A stretch of DNA of 64,000 nucleotides from Desulfatiglans anilini DSM 4660 (lineage in GTDB: Bacteria; Desulfobacterota; DSM-4660; Desulfatiglandales; Desulfatiglandaceae). How positions within the stretch are numbered: the first letter of the stretch is position 1; every line of letters starts with the position of its first letter. The DNA is taken from positions 1 through 64,000 of the forward strand of contig NZ_AULM01000021.1 of assembly GCF_000422285.1 (NCBI RefSeq), written 5' to 3'. The translations under genes were made by a program, and so were the position numbers. Below, one piece after another: positions 16,868-26,114 of the stretch. The notes below the pieces were generated by a model that was not told where the DNA came from, ran no database searches, and saw nothing but the letters and a program-made list of their open reading frames with translations.

Positions 16868-17647
16868 ATGATCGATATCCATTGCCATTTCCTGCCCGGC
16901 ATCGACGACGGGCCGAGTTCGCTCTCCGAAGCCCTGGCGATGGCCAGGCAGGCGGTGGGCGACGGCATACACGCCATCGTCGCCACCCCGCATACCCTCA
17001 ACGGGGTTTATACGAACGATCGGGCAAGCGTCCTATCGGCCGTGGCTGAAATGCAATCCTTTCTCTCCGGACAGAAGATCGATCTCAAGCTCTACGCCGG
17101 CGGGGATACCCATCTGACGGATCATATGGCCGAGCGTGTCCGTGCGGGTGAGATCTGCACAATCGCCGACCGGTCGAGACACCTCCTCCTGGAGATGCCG
17201 AGGCACGTGCTCCCGCGGGCTGTCCAGACCGAGGTCTACGCCCTGAGGTTGAACGGCCTCACCCCCATCATCACCCATCCCGAAAGAAACGACACGATCC
17301 AGCGCGACCCCGGTCTCCTTCTGGACCTGATCCGCATGGGCGCTCTCTCCCAAATCACCGCTATGAGCCTGACCGGGGGATTCGGGAGACTTGTCCGCAG
17401 CGTGGCGAAGAAACTGGTCGCCCAGCGCCTCGTGCACCTGATTGCCACCGACGCCCATTCGCCGGACCACCGGCCTGTGTCATTATCCGCAGCCGTCCAC
17501 GTCGCTGCGGAAATCCTGGGCAGCACAGACGAGGCCGAGAGAATGGTGACAGCCGTGCCCAGTGCCATACTGGCCGGCGAATCCCCGGAAATCCCCGAAC
17601 CCGCCCTTCGACCCGGAGGACGGGTTGAACGTGCAGCGAGAGTGTGA
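16868..17647 (+). CDS. PHP-type tyrosine-protein phosphatase (CpsB/CapC/YwqE family)
   Basis: Manganese-type phosphatase predicted to remove phosphate from the tyrosine tail of the neighbouring Wzc-like kinase. Metal-ligand motifs of the PHP fold are seen: [14 protein letters not shown] at the start, [19 protein letters not shown] and [11 protein letters not shown] near the end. The third motif reads GGDTHLTD where characterised members usually have a Glu, a conservative change that might alter metal binding. Length 259 aa is typical. The stop overlaps a possible GTG start of the aminotransferase gene, so the two are probably co-translated. Confidence 0.88.
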   Translation: MIDIHCHFLPGIDDGPSSLSEALAMARQAVGDGIHAIVATPHTLNGVYTNDRASVLSAVAEMQSFLSGQKIDLKLYAGGDTHLTDHMAERVRAGEICTIADRSRHLLLEMPRHVLPRAVQTEVYALRLNGLTPIITHPERNDTIQRDPGLLLDLIRMGALSQITAMSLTGGFGRLVRSVAKKLVAQRLVHLIATDAHSPDHRPVSLSAAVHVAAEILGSTDEAERMVTAVPSAILAGESPEIPEPALRPGGRVERAARV

Positions 17648-17652
17648 ATGCA

Positions 17653-18750
17653 ATGCCCGTCCCTTTTCTCGACCTCCAGGCCGCCTACCTGGAACTGAAG
17701 GACGACCTGGATGCCGCCTCCCGGCGCGTCATGAACTCCGGCTGGTACATCTTGGGTCCCGAACTCGAGGCATTCGAAGCGGAATTCGCGGCATACTGCG
17801 GCGTGAAGCATTGCATCGGCAGCGGCAACGGCATGGAAGCCCTGGCCCTGATCCTGAAGGCCTTGGAGATCGGCCGGGAAGACGAGGTCATCGTTCCCGG
17901 TTTCACGTTCATCGCCACCTGGCTGGCTGTTTCTTCGGTCGGAGCCCGCCCCGTCCCGGTGGATCCTGATCCGGAGACTTACAACATCGATCCGGCCCGG
18001 ATCGAAGCGGCGCTGACCGATCGCACCAGGGCGATCATACCGGTTCACCTCTATGGCCAACCCGCGGACATGGACCCGCTCCTCGAGATGGCAGGGCGTT
18101 ACGGCTTGAAGGTCATCGAGGATGCGGCTCAGGCCCATGGCGCTCGCTACAAAGGCCGGCGCACGGGAGGCCTGGGGCATGCTGCAGCCTTCAGCTTTTA
18201 CCCGGCCAAGAATCTCGGGGCCTTCGGAGACGGCGGCGCTGTCACCACCCATGATGATGCACTGGCCCGGAAGCTGAAAACCTTGAGGAATTACGGCTCC
18301 CGGATCAAATATCACCACGAGGTCCAGGGGAGCAATTCCCGTCTGGACGAACTCCAGGCGGCGCTTCTGCGCGTCAAGCTCAGGGTCCTGGATGAGTGGA
18401 ACGACAGGCGCCGTAGGCTCGCGGAGGTCTATTTGAAGCAATTGGCGGGGTGTCCAGGCCTCACGCTTCCCCATGTGCCTTCCTGGGCCGAACCCGTCTG
18501 GCACCTTTTTGTGGTCCGCCATAACGACCGACAAGCGCTCCAGCACCATCTCACGGAAATTGGCATCGGCACGCTGATCCATTACCCTGTCCCCCCGCAC
18601 TTGTCCGACGCGTACCGAAAGGGCGGCTATTTCCGCATGGACCTCCCCTGGAGCAATCAATTGGCTGACAGCGTATTGAGTCTGCCCATAGGACCGCAAT
18701 TGACGTTGGATCAACAAGACGCTGTCATTCGATCGGTTCGAGCTTTTTGA
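17653..18750 (+). CDS. fdtB: DegT/DnrJ/EryC1-family sugar aminotransferase (FdtB/QdtB-like)
   Basis: PLP-dependent transaminase that probably converts dTDP-3-keto-6-deoxyhexose to the 3-amino sugar. Visible features: [12 protein letters not shown] start, [41 protein letters not shown], and the PLP-lysine segment [16 protein letters not shown]. The 3-amino assignment rests on context: two 3,4-ketoisomerase genes and an acyltransferase gene follow. I start at the ATG at 17653; a GTG nine bases upstream (17644) overlaps the preceding stop and is also possible. Whether the product is Fuc3N or Qui3N cannot be decided from sequence. Confidence 0.85.
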   Translation: MPVPFLDLQAAYLELKDDLDAASRRVMNSGWYILGPELEAFEAEFAAYCGVKHCIGSGNGMEALALILKALEIGREDEVIVPGFTFIATWLAVSSVGARPVPVDPDPETYNIDPARIEAALTDRTRAIIPVHLYGQPADMDPLLEMAGRYGLKVIEDAAQAHGARYKGRRTGGLGHAAAFSFYPAKNLGAFGDGGAVTTHDDALARKLKTLRNYGSRIKYHHEVQGSNSRLDELQAALLRVKLRVLDEWNDRRRRLAEVYLKQLAGCPGLTLPHVPSWAEPVWHLFVVRHNDRQALQHHLTEIGIGTLIHYPVPPHLSDAYRKGGYFRMDLPWSNQLADSVLSLPIGPQLTLDQQDAVIRSVRAF

Positions 18751-18793
18751 CTGTCTTTAAACGTCTGTACGGGTATGCAGAGGCATTTCATCG

Positions 18794-18809
18794 ACCCTAT
18801 CGATAGGGT
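18794..18809. promoter_or_regulatory. Perfect 16-bp palindrome in the fdtB-acyltransferase gap
   Basis: ACCCTATCGATAGGGT is fully self-complementary and lies 46 bp before the next gene. There is no loop or T-run, so it is a poor terminator; a protein-binding site is more likely. It shares CTATC/GATAG with the 17-bp palindromes near 1158-1787 but has no central spacer. Confidence 0.35.
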
Positions 18810-18854
18810 GACTGTATCTCCTAACCCCAAGCATAGAATCTGAGGGGGCTCCAG

Positions 18855-20078
18855 ATGAAAAGGCCATACCCCAAAGCCGTGATCGAAACCGACCAAATCG
18901 GCCGCAACGTGTCGATCGCCGAATTCGCCGTGATCCGCAGGGGCGTTCAGTTGGGCGACAATGTCGTGATCCATCCGCATGTCGTCATCGAAGAAGACGT
19001 GACCATCGGCGACGGCGTGGAAATCTTCCCCGGTGCGGTTATCGGCAAAGTGCCCAAGGGCGCGGGGGCACTGGCCCGGCAGCTGGAATTCGAAAAGAAG
19101 CTGGTCATCGGCCCCAACTGCTCGATCGGCCCCCATGCGGTGATTTTTTACGATGTGGAAATCGGCTCCAACACGCTCCTCGGCGATGGGGCATCCATCC
19201 GGGAGCAGTGCCGGATCGGCTCCCATTGCGTTATCAGTCGTTATGTCACCATCAACTACAACACCCGCATCGGCGATTACACCAAGGTCATGGACCTGAC
19301 GCACGTCACGGGGAACTGCACGATCGGGAACCATGTGTTTGTAAGCCTCACCGTAGGTATGACCAATGACAACATGGCCGGCGCCGGCGGGTATGACGAA
19401 TCACGGGTCCAGGGCCCGACCATTTGCGACAACGCGGTCATCGGCGCCGGGGCGACGCTGCTCCCGGGTGTCGTCATCGGAGAAAAGGCTGTAGTCGGCG
19501 CCGGCGCAGTGGTCTCGCGCGATGTCGCTCCAGGCGTCCTTGTCATGGGAGTGCCTGCCCGCGTCGTTCGGCAGGTCGAACAAGGGGGGGGGGTGCAGGT
19601 GCATGATGCCGCCCTGCTCGAGTCGGATCAGGTCGGCGAGGGCACCCGGATCTGGGCTTACGCCCACATCCTGCCGGGGGCCCGCATCGGACGGGACTGC
19701 AATATCTGCGATCAGACTTTCATCGAGAACGATGTGGTCATCGGCAACCGCGTGACCATCAAGTCCGGCGTGTATATCTGGGACGGCGCGCGCATCGAGG
19801 ATGACGTGTTCATCGGCCCCGGTGTGGCTTTCACCAACGATCGATACCCCAAAAGCAAGCACTACCCCGAGCAATACCTGCCCATCATCATACGCAAAGG
19901 TGCCAGTATCGGAGCCAATGCGACGCTCCTACCCGGCATCACCATCGGTGAAAACGCCATGATTGGCGCCGGGAGCGTGGTGACAGAGGATGTTCCGGCC
20001 TATTCTCTGATAGCTGGAAATCCAGGCCGCCTTATCAGATATCTTCCAAACGACGACTTGAACAGCAAGAATGCTTGA
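18855..20078 (+). CDS. Double-module hexapeptide-repeat acyltransferase
   Basis: Two complete left-handed beta-helix acyltransferase modules in one frame. Module 1 (about 1-238) carries many [LIV]GxxxxI repeats and ends with GVVIGEKAVVGAGAVVSRDV and GVPARVV. Module 2 (about 245-400) starts VHDAALLESDQVGEGTRIW, a form common in sugar N-acetyltransferases such as FdtC/QdtC/WlbB, with FTNDRYPKS and GAGSVVTEDVPAYSLIAGNP. Known enzymes usually have only one module. The linker is encoded by a run of ten G residues (19584-19593). N-acylation of the 3-amino sugar made by the neighbouring genes is the likely job of module 2; module 1 may act on another position or sugar. Ends 8 bp inside the next gene. 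Confidence 0.8.
   Translation: MKRPYPKAVIETDQIGRNVSIAEFAVIRRGVQLGDNVVIHPHVVIEEDVTIGDGVEIFPGAVIGKVPKGAGALARQLEFEKKLVIGPNCSIGPHAVIFYDVEIGSNTLLGDGASIREQCRIGSHCVISRYVTINYNTRIGDYTKVMDLTHVTGNCTIGNHVFVSLTVGMTNDNMAGAGGYDESRVQGPTICDNAVIGAGATLLPGVVIGEKAVVGAGAVVSRDVAPGVLVMGVPARVVRQVEQGGGVQVHDAALLESDQVGEGTRIWAYAHILPGARIGRDCNICDQTFIENDVVIGNRVTIKSGVYIWDGARIEDDVFIGPGVAFTNDRYPKSKHYPEQYLPIIIRKGASIGANATLLPGITIGENAMIGAGSVVTEDVPAYSLIAGNPGRLIRYLPNDDLNSKNA
19584..19593 (+). repeat. G10 homopolymer between the two acyltransferase modules
   Basis: Ten consecutive G residues encode Gly-Gly-Gly plus the first base of a Val codon exactly at the joint of the two modules. A gain or loss of one G would end translation of module 1 soon after the tract and leave module 2 to start on its own GTG codons. 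Tracts of this length are prone to slipped-strand mispairing and to sequencing error. Confidence 0.6.
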
Positions 20079-20514
20079 CCTCCAGAACACGTCCCGCTCG
20101 GTTTACGATGCCGCCATCATCCAATTCCCCAAAATCCTGGATGACCGGGGGAACCTCACCTTTATAGAAGCCCGCCGGCACATTCCCTTCGACATCAAAA
20201 GGGTTTACTGGATCTATGATGTGCCAGGCGGGGAATCCCGTGGCAGCCACGCCTATCGAAAACTTCAGGAGGTCATCGTTGCCTTGTCCGGAAGCTTTGA
20301 TGTCTTTCTGGACGATGGCCTTGCCCAGAAGACCGTCAGCCTCAACCGAGCCTACTATGGTTTGTATGTGCCCAATATGATCTGGCGCCGAATGCAGCAT
20401 TTTTCAACCAATGCAGTAGCACTCGTTTTGGCCTCTCTTCCTTACGATGCAAACGATTACGTGAAAGATTACGCTGATTTCAAAAAAATGAATCAAACGC
20501 AACAATGCTGCTAA
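20071..20514 (+). CDS. FdtA-like dTDP-4-keto-6-deoxyhexose 3,4-ketoisomerase, copy 1 (altered HAH motif)
   Basis: A 147-residue cupin of the WxcM/FdtA/QdtA group, which isomerise dTDP-4-keto-6-deoxyglucose to the 3-keto sugar used by the aminotransferase. The family pattern is clear: RVYWIYDVPGGESRGSHAY, then FDVFLDDG, LNRAYYGLYVPNMIWR, and LVLASLPYD. The usual HAH pair, implicated in catalysis in studied members, reads HAY here, so this copy may differ in stereochemistry or be inactive. The ATG overlaps the acyltransferase stop by 8 bp. A second paralogue follows 36 bp later. Confidence 0.82.
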   Translation: MLDLQNTSRSVYDAAIIQFPKILDDRGNLTFIEARRHIPFDIKRVYWIYDVPGGESRGSHAYRKLQEVIVALSGSFDVFLDDGLAQKTVSLNRAYYGLYVPNMIWRRMQHFSTNAVALVLASLPYDANDYVKDYADFKKMNQTQQCC

Positions 20515-20550
20515 CCATTTGCATATGAATGTTTTCCAAGGCACCTGCAG

Positions 20551-20970
20551 ATGACATCGATCAACGCCTGCAAGGTAATCAATCTTCCCAAGATCAGCGA
20601 ACGTAAAGGCGCTATCACGCCCATTTACGCCGGCGAGCATGTGCCGTTTGAAATTCAGAGGGTTTATTATCTTTATGATGTGCCGGGCGGTGAAAGCCGG
20701 GGCGGGCATGCCCACAAAGAATTGCAGCAGCTCATTGTATCGGTGATGGGTGCGTTTGATGTGATTCTGGATGACGGGACCGAACGCCGCCGCGTGCATC
20801 TGGACCGAGCATATTATGGCCTGTACATCCCGCAAATGATCTGGAGGGAACTTGAAAATTTTTCCTCCGGCGGCATTTGCCTGGTCTTGGCGTCAGCTCC
20901 CTATGATGAGCATGATTACATTCGGGATTACGTGGAATTTGAGCAATTGACCAAATTCACTCAGGTATAG
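20551..20970 (+). CDS. fdtA: FdtA/QdtA-like 3,4-ketoisomerase, copy 2
   Basis: A 139-residue paralogue of the preceding gene with the canonical motif GGESRGGHAHKELQQ, so the catalytic His pair is intact. Other shared blocks: RVYYLYDVPGG, FDVILDDG, LDRAYYGLYIPQMIW, LVLASAPYDEHDYIRDY. It probably supplies the 3-keto sugar for the aminotransferase at 17653. Choice between the Fuc3N (galacto) and Qui3N (gluco) product depends on few residues and cannot be made by eye. The GC-rich part of the locus ends with this gene. Confidence 0.87.
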   Translation: MTSINACKVINLPKISERKGAITPIYAGEHVPFEIQRVYYLYDVPGGESRGGHAHKELQQLIVSVMGAFDVILDDGTERRRVHLDRAYYGLYIPQMIWRELENFSSGGICLVLASAPYDEHDYIRDYVEFEQLTKFTQV

Positions 20971-21502
20971 GGGGGATCTGAAGTGTGTGTATTGAAATTA
21001 TTGAAAGCTGAATAGCCTTAGAATTGGCGACAGCCACACATGGAAGAAAATTCATCATTTCTCACTCAACAGAAAAAACAGACAAAAATAGAGAATTTCT
21101 TTTCCAGTTCGAGAATGACAGATAAAAGCCCCTATTATTTTGACCTTAGACTAGAAGCATTCGGATATAGTGGTAAAATTTAAAAAATTATAGCAGCTTT
21201 TTCTGATCAGAAAAGTAACAACCATGTATGTGTTCAGATTAGTCACAGAAAAGCAGAGGCCTTATCTAATACGTCTCTGCATTTTGATTTTTTAAATTGA
21301 CAATTAAATAGTATTTTTCCAACGTCGCTTACCATAATTATAAAGTTGTTATTCATATATTATCATAATGCAAATAATTTGTTTTATTCACTTAAATTAA
21401 ACTTTTAAATTAAAAATTTATAAATATTTCATGAAGCATTATAAATGTAGTATATAATGCTTCATGGCTGAAAATAAAAACTATTAAATTCAATTTCATT
21501 GT
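20971..21502. other. AT-rich intergenic spacer at the edge of the O-antigen cassette
   Basis: About 530 bp, very AT-rich (long A and T runs from 21050 on), without a supported gene on either strand. It marks an abrupt change in base composition between the GC-rich fdt genes and the AT-rich cassette. A perfect hairpin lies near its 3' end (21430-21466). No insertion-sequence ends or integrase remnants were recognised. Confidence 0.6.
21430..21466. repeat. Perfect 14-bp inverted repeat with 9-nt loop
   Basis: CATGAAGCATTATA (21430-21443) and TATAATGCTTCATG (21453-21466) are exact reverse complements. Read on the minus strand the stem is followed by an AT-rich stretch with short T runs, so a terminator for minus-strand transcripts, a regulatory hairpin for the gene at 21503, or a mobile-element relic are all possible. 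Confidence 0.55.
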
Positions 21503-23188
21503 TTGAATCAACAAAACTTAAATAGAACTACTACTATTGTTGTTACGGTGGCATGGATTCTTGGAGTCGCAATTATTGCTCATCTGCTGTATTCTGAGTT
21601 AGGTTTTAATCCGACAGATGACGGCTTCACGCTCGCATATGCACGCCGACTTCTAGACGGGCAAATTCCACACCGTGATTTTATCATTATCCGCCCCGCA
21701 CTGTCGCCTGCACTGCATATACCAGAAATTCTCCTAGGTGGCCAATTCACGTACTGGCTATCTAGGTTCGTTTTCTTCCTGCAATGTGCTTGTATCGCGT
21801 GGTTCATGACGCTGTTTGTTAATCGCGCTTTATGTCCCCTTATTAGGCTGCGGTCAGTCGATCGATGCGTCTTTGCCATTATAGCATTTGCCTTTTGTTG
21901 CCACTCGTTCCCTGCAATGGCTTGGCATACAATCGATGGCTTATTTTTCTGCGCTCTCGCGTTCTACCTATACTCTCTCTCGTCTGTTCGTGCTCGTCCC
22001 ATTGCCTATTTGCTACTAGGATTGGCTTATTTGTGCAAGCAGAGCTTCATATTTGTAGCACCTGGAGCACTCTTGCTTTTCGGAGACTGGAGAAATTATA
22101 GAAATATTATTGCCGCTGTGCTTCCAGGTATTTTGTATATTGCCATGCTTGGTCTTTTCGGTGGTATCTCTGACGGGATGCAGCAATTACTTTCGCAGAC
22201 TGGGATTTTGGACGCTGGCGTTCGTGCCTATTTCCACAGGAGAATGTTGCTGGGAGTACTTATAGGTATTACCGTTACCAGTTTAATGTACAGTAAATCA
22301 CAGTACGGTTATCCTCGTACCGATAATCCTGTCAGACTTTTCGTTGGTTGCACACTTGTTGCGGCCATGTTCATTCTAGCTACTGTAAGCTTGTTTACCG
22401 GGGGGATTTTTTTATTCTCCTATGTACTTTTCGGAATTGTCATTGGTGTGTTGATTTATTTTGTTTTGGAGTGTGGTCACAAACGTTCACGCGAAATAAA
22501 AACAGGAATGGTAGTAGGATTGCTGGCCTGGTGTGTTTCGCTGTCGATTGGATACAATACTCCTGTTCTCGGTAGTGGTATTCTACTTGTTTTCCTTTTT
22601 GCACTGCTGCACGAACGTCTTGTCTCATTTTCACTAACACATTTTGAAGAGAAATTAAAATCACGTTGGTTATCCGCCGTAGGCGTTTTGTCAGCAATTA
22701 TCGTAATCTCTGCATTTCACCATGTCCGTACGCATCAAATCTACTTGGACCGTCCAGCCTCGGAATTGACGGCCCAACTCGGGGATATCCTGCCTGGCGG
22801 ACGTTTGATTCGCACTAATTCCAACACACTGGCATTTCTATCTGACCTTGATTTGGCAATTGATAAAGTTGTAGACCGTGGATTTGAGTATGCTATTATA
22901 CCTGATGTTGCTGCTCATTGGGCTGTGTCTAAGCAAAAAAACCCTTTACCTATAGATTGGGCCCAAGAAATTGAATTGAATAAGCCAGAGCTTTTCCGTC
23001 GAGTAAGTCAAGCAATAGAAGCTCGTAGACATGAGAAAATGGTTATTGTGCAAAAGCTAGATCCTACTGCGCTGCAACGCGGATTTTTTCCGCTCATGGA
23101 AGACAAATCCTTCCACGCAATTGTGGCTTATGTAAAAGCCAACCTCCAAGTGGTAGAAGATACAAAATTTTTCGAGATATATCGATGA
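21503..23188 (+). CDS. GT-C-type (GT39-like) polytopic membrane protein
   Basis: A 561-residue protein with about eleven hydrophobic segments. The first loop contains DDGFTLAYARRLLDGQIPHRDF, shaped like the acidic loop and YxxxLLxGxxPYRDF pattern of GT-C enzymes that take polyprenyl-phosphate sugars. The C-terminal 130 residues are soluble. It probably adds a sugar, or acts as a periplasmic glycosyltransferase, on the lipid-linked glycan. The start is a TTG at 21503 with no clear ribosome site; a GTG about 45 bases downstream is an alternative. Base composition is markedly AT-rich, unlike the upstream fdt genes. Confidence 0.6.
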   Translation: MNQQNLNRTTTIVVTVAWILGVAIIAHLLYSELGFNPTDDGFTLAYARRLLDGQIPHRDFIIIRPALSPALHIPEILLGGQFTYWLSRFVFFLQCACIAWFMTLFVNRALCPLIRLRSVDRCVFAIIAFAFCCHSFPAMAWHTIDGLFFCALAFYLYSLSSVRARPIAYLLLGLAYLCKQSFIFVAPGALLLFGDWRNYRNIIAAVLPGILYIAMLGLFGGISDGMQQLLSQTGILDAGVRAYFHRRMLLGVLIGITVTSLMYSKSQYGYPRTDNPVRLFVGCTLVAAMFILATVSLFTGGIFLFSYVLFGIVIGVLIYFVLECGHKRSREIKTGMVVGLLAWCVSLSIGYNTPVLGSGILLVFLFALLHERLVSFSLTHFEEKLKSRWLSAVGVLSAIIVISAFHHVRTHQIYLDRPASELTAQLGDILPGGRLIRTNSNTLAFLSDLDLAIDKVVDRGFEYAIIPDVAAHWAVSKQKNPLPIDWAQEIELNKPELFRRVSQAIEARRHEKMVIVQKLDPTALQRGFFPLMEDKSFHAIVAYVKANLQVVEDTKFFEIYR

Positions 23189-23455
23189 TAATTTAATTAC
23201 CGCGGGGTGATCGTAAGTGGCAATGTGTTCGGAACAGGAATCGGCGATTGGTGTATGGAAGGCATAGCTCCGGTGCGCGTTGGTCAATGGTACCTTCGAA
23301 CACCTCTTCGACAATCATAAGACAAGGGAAAAGGCTAAACGTCTTTCTAGAAACGCGTAATGCAGCCTGCCAGGGGGAACCCGGCAAAAATCGTAGCGCG
23401 GGATATAGTCTTGCATAGGGATATGCCACACTTTCAATAAAGTGCACATCCATCT

Positions 23456-24988
23456 TTGATCAATCAAGCACTCGCCGTGACGACTTACCGCGAAATTCTG
23501 AAATCTACCTCCATGATCGGCGGTTCCTCGCTGATAAACATGGGTATTGGAATGGTCAGGACCAAATTTGTGGCGGTGCTGCTGGGCCCGTCAGGAATGG
23601 GTCTGATCGGTGTCTACACGGCTATCAGCGGTATGGTCGGCACCATTTCCAGTATGGGCATCGGAACCAGCGGGGTGCGAGAGATTGCCGAAGCCCATGG
23701 CTCAGGCGAGCAAGATCGGATTGCCCGTACCGTCAAGACCCTGCGCCGCACTGTCTGGGTGACCGGGCTTCTAGGTATGCTGATCATGATGTTGGGGTCC
23801 ACGCTCCTTTCGAATGCCTCCTTCAGCACGACCGAGCATTCCCTCTCCATCGCGCTGATCGGAATCACGATTCTTTTTGGCAACATCGCCACAGGCCAAT
23901 CCTGTGTGTTGCAGGGAACCCGCCGGATCAAGGATCTGGCCAAAGTCAGCGTCATCGGCGCCTTGAACGGCACGGCCATCAGCATCCCCTGCTATTATTT
24001 CTGGGGAAAAGCGGGCATTGTGCCAAGCCTTATCCTCACCGCTGCGGCTGCCTTGGGTACGTCCTGGTGGTATGCCCGCCGGGTTTCTCTGAAACCAATC
24101 GACCTATCGTGGCGAGAGAGTCGGGAAGATGCCGGCCGTCTTCTCCGGCTGGGAATTCCACTCATGCTGGCCGGCCTGATGACCGCCGTCTCCGGATATA
24201 TCATTCGGATTCTGCTTATCCGCCAGGTAGGTTTGGAAGGGGTGGGAATTTACCTGGCGGCGTTCACCTTTTCCGGGATTCTGGTCAGTTTTGTTTTGCA
24301 GGCAATGGGAACAGACTATTACCCGCGCCTGACCGGACTGGCACACGACGACAAGCTCGTGAATGAATCCGTCAATGCCCAGACCGAAATCGCCCTGCTG
24401 CTGGCCGTTCCGGGTCTGGCTGCCACCATCGTCTTCGCGCCCCTGGTCATCACGATTTTTTACTCGGGCAAATTCGACGAGGCGGTGGATATTCTACGCT
24501 GGTCTGTTTACGGTATCTTCGGCCGGATCGTCTCATGGCCCCTGGGTTTTATTATGCTGGCCAAAGGTATGGGAAAAACATTTTTTTGCTCCGAGACCTT
24601 TGCCAATCTGCTCCACATCGCAGCCATCTGGGGCTGCACCAAGCTGTGGGGCTTGCCTGGCACCGGGATCGCCTTTTTGGCCCTGTACGCCATTTATACC
24701 CCGGTCGTTTACACCATCGGCTATGCAGCCTCCGGCGTGACGTGGAACCGGGTGAATCAGCTCCACATCGCCGCTTTTGGAGGAACTTTGGTTGCCGTCG
24801 GATTGATCACCGCATTGCTGGCCAACCCGTGGTATCAATACGCAGTGAATACCTTCTTGCTGGCATTACTAAGTGTATATTGTCTTCGGAGTCTCTCAAG
24901 GAAATCAGCCGTTGGAACCCGCTTTTTGGTTTGGACACCAGAAATAAAGGCCACTGAGGTAAGGCCGGCAAGCCGTACGGTCCAATGA
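23456..24988 (+). CDS. wzx: Wzx-type polysaccharide flippase
   Basis: A 510-residue protein with about twelve to fourteen hydrophobic segments, of the MOP/PST superfamily, which flips undecaprenyl-linked repeat units across the inner membrane. N-terminal KSTSMIGGSSLINMGIGMVRTKFVAVLLGPSGMGLIG is characteristic of O-antigen translocases (shown here in parts: the RTKFVAVLLGPSGMGLIG block is the clearest). The start is a TTG at 23456, with a GTG eight codons later as an alternative. This is the only flippase in the window. Its base composition is intermediate, GC-richer than its neighbours on both sides. Confidence 0.87.
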   Translation: MINQALAVTTYREILKSTSMIGGSSLINMGIGMVRTKFVAVLLGPSGMGLIGVYTAISGMVGTISSMGIGTSGVREIAEAHGSGEQDRIARTVKTLRRTVWVTGLLGMLIMMLGSTLLSNASFSTTEHSLSIALIGITILFGNIATGQSCVLQGTRRIKDLAKVSVIGALNGTAISIPCYYFWGKAGIVPSLILTAAAALGTSWWYARRVSLKPIDLSWRESREDAGRLLRLGIPLMLAGLMTAVSGYIIRILLIRQVGLEGVGIYLAAFTFSGILVSFVLQAMGTDYYPRLTGLAHDDKLVNESVNAQTEIALLLAVPGLAATIVFAPLVITIFYSGKFDEAVDILRWSVYGIFGRIVSWPLGFIMLAKGMGKTFFCSETFANLLHIAAIWGCTKLWGLPGTGIAFLALYAIYTPVVYTIGYAASGVTWNRVNQLHIAAFGGTLVAVGLITALLANPWYQYAVNTFLLALLSVYCLRSLSRKSAVGTRFLVWTPEIKATEVRPASRTVQ

Positions 24989-25085
24989 GGGCCTTGCCCG
25001 GTTGTTATGCATTAAAATCCGCAGAAAGTGGATAGTTAGATTCGGCGCTCATCATCAAATAGAAAATCGATTTGTGACAAACAAA

Positions 25086-26114
25086 ATGGAACGCCCTCTT
25101 ATCACTTTTGCGCTTTTTGCATATAACCAGGAACGTTTTATACGTGAAGCCGTTGAAGGAGCTCTCTCGCAGACATATTTTCCGCTTGAAGTCATCCTCT
25201 CAGACGATTGCTCAGAAGATGCTACCTTTGAAATCATTAAAGAGATGATGAAAACCTATAAAGGGAAGCATAAGGTCATTTTAAATAGGAATTCCAAGAA
25301 CCTTGGAATAGCTGGGCACATAAATAATGTCGTACGCATTGCCCAAGGTGAGTGGATAGTATTTGCGTCAGGCGACGATATCTCTTTTCCAGAAAGAACA
25401 TCAATCCATTATGAAACGGTAAAGAATGAGCACAATATTTTTTACTCAGGAGGTGGCACAATCATTATTGATGAAAATGGCATTCAATATAAAACGTGTG
25501 GATTGGATTTTTTTGGCATAATGAGATTAACAGGCTGTATGGCTGCTTATCATAAATCTTGTTTTCAGATGTTTGGCGAATTAGATTCTAATATTTGTTT
25601 TGAAGATCATGTCTTACCTTATAGAGCTCTTTTACTGGGAAAACTAAAATTAATAAATACGCCACTCGTAAAATATAGATGCCAAACTAAAGATTACTTT
25701 GAATCATATAGAAAGTATTCCTATTTTTTAAAAAGTTTACCTTATTCCTTTCAACAACGTAAGAAAGATATAACGTTGATGATCGGAAAATATTCCAAGG
25801 AAACAGTCGAGCATTTATTCAATTCGGCGGATCAATATATCTACAATTTGAAACCATATCATGAATCCGATCTCGTTCTTAATTTATATGAAGCTTCATT
25901 TTTGCGAAGAATCAAGCTTATCAGAAGCAACTCGTTTTTGTCCACGGTCAGAAAAGCTAAATTATTTTTGCTTTCATTTAAAACTATTCGCATTGCTTAT
26001 GGAAAATACTTAAGATATTTTAAAGAAAAACAATCCATCCCTTTTGACGGTCAAACACTCACCGTCGATTTAGAAAGTGTCATAACAGGAAATGTTAAAA
26101 TCGAGACGTTTTAA
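25086..26114 (+). CDS. Family 2 glycosyltransferase
   Basis: GT-A fold enzyme: MERPLITFALFAYNQERFIR, LEVILSDDCSEDATFEII, then ASGDDISFPERT as the metal-binding acidic motif. I start at the ATG at 25086, which begins the domain; the frame is open to a TTG at 25002. The C-terminal third is AT-rich and Lys-rich with no recognised domain. It lies in the AT-rich part of the cassette and probably adds one sugar of the repeat unit on the cytoplasmic side. Donor and acceptor are unknown. Confidence 0.85.
   Translation: MERPLITFALFAYNQERFIREAVEGALSQTYFPLEVILSDDCSEDATFEIIKEMMKTYKGKHKVILNRNSKNLGIAGHINNVVRIAQGEWIVFASGDDISFPERTSIHYETVKNEHNIFYSGGGTIIIDENGIQYKTCGLDFFGIMRLTGCMAAYHKSCFQMFGELDSNICFEDHVLPYRALLLGKLKLINTPLVKYRCQTKDYFESYRKYSYFLKSLPYSFQQRKKDITLMIGKYSKETVEHLFNSADQYIYNLKPYHESDLVLNLYEASFLRRIKLIRSNSFLSTVRKAKLFLLSFKTIRIAYGKYLRYFKEKQSIPFDGQTLTVDLESVITGNVKIETF

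Noticed and set aside
23189-23455. Group II intron 5' end (GTGCGCG at about 23274)
   Set aside because: No domain V-like hairpin and no reverse transcriptase follow; the match is only the first few bases.
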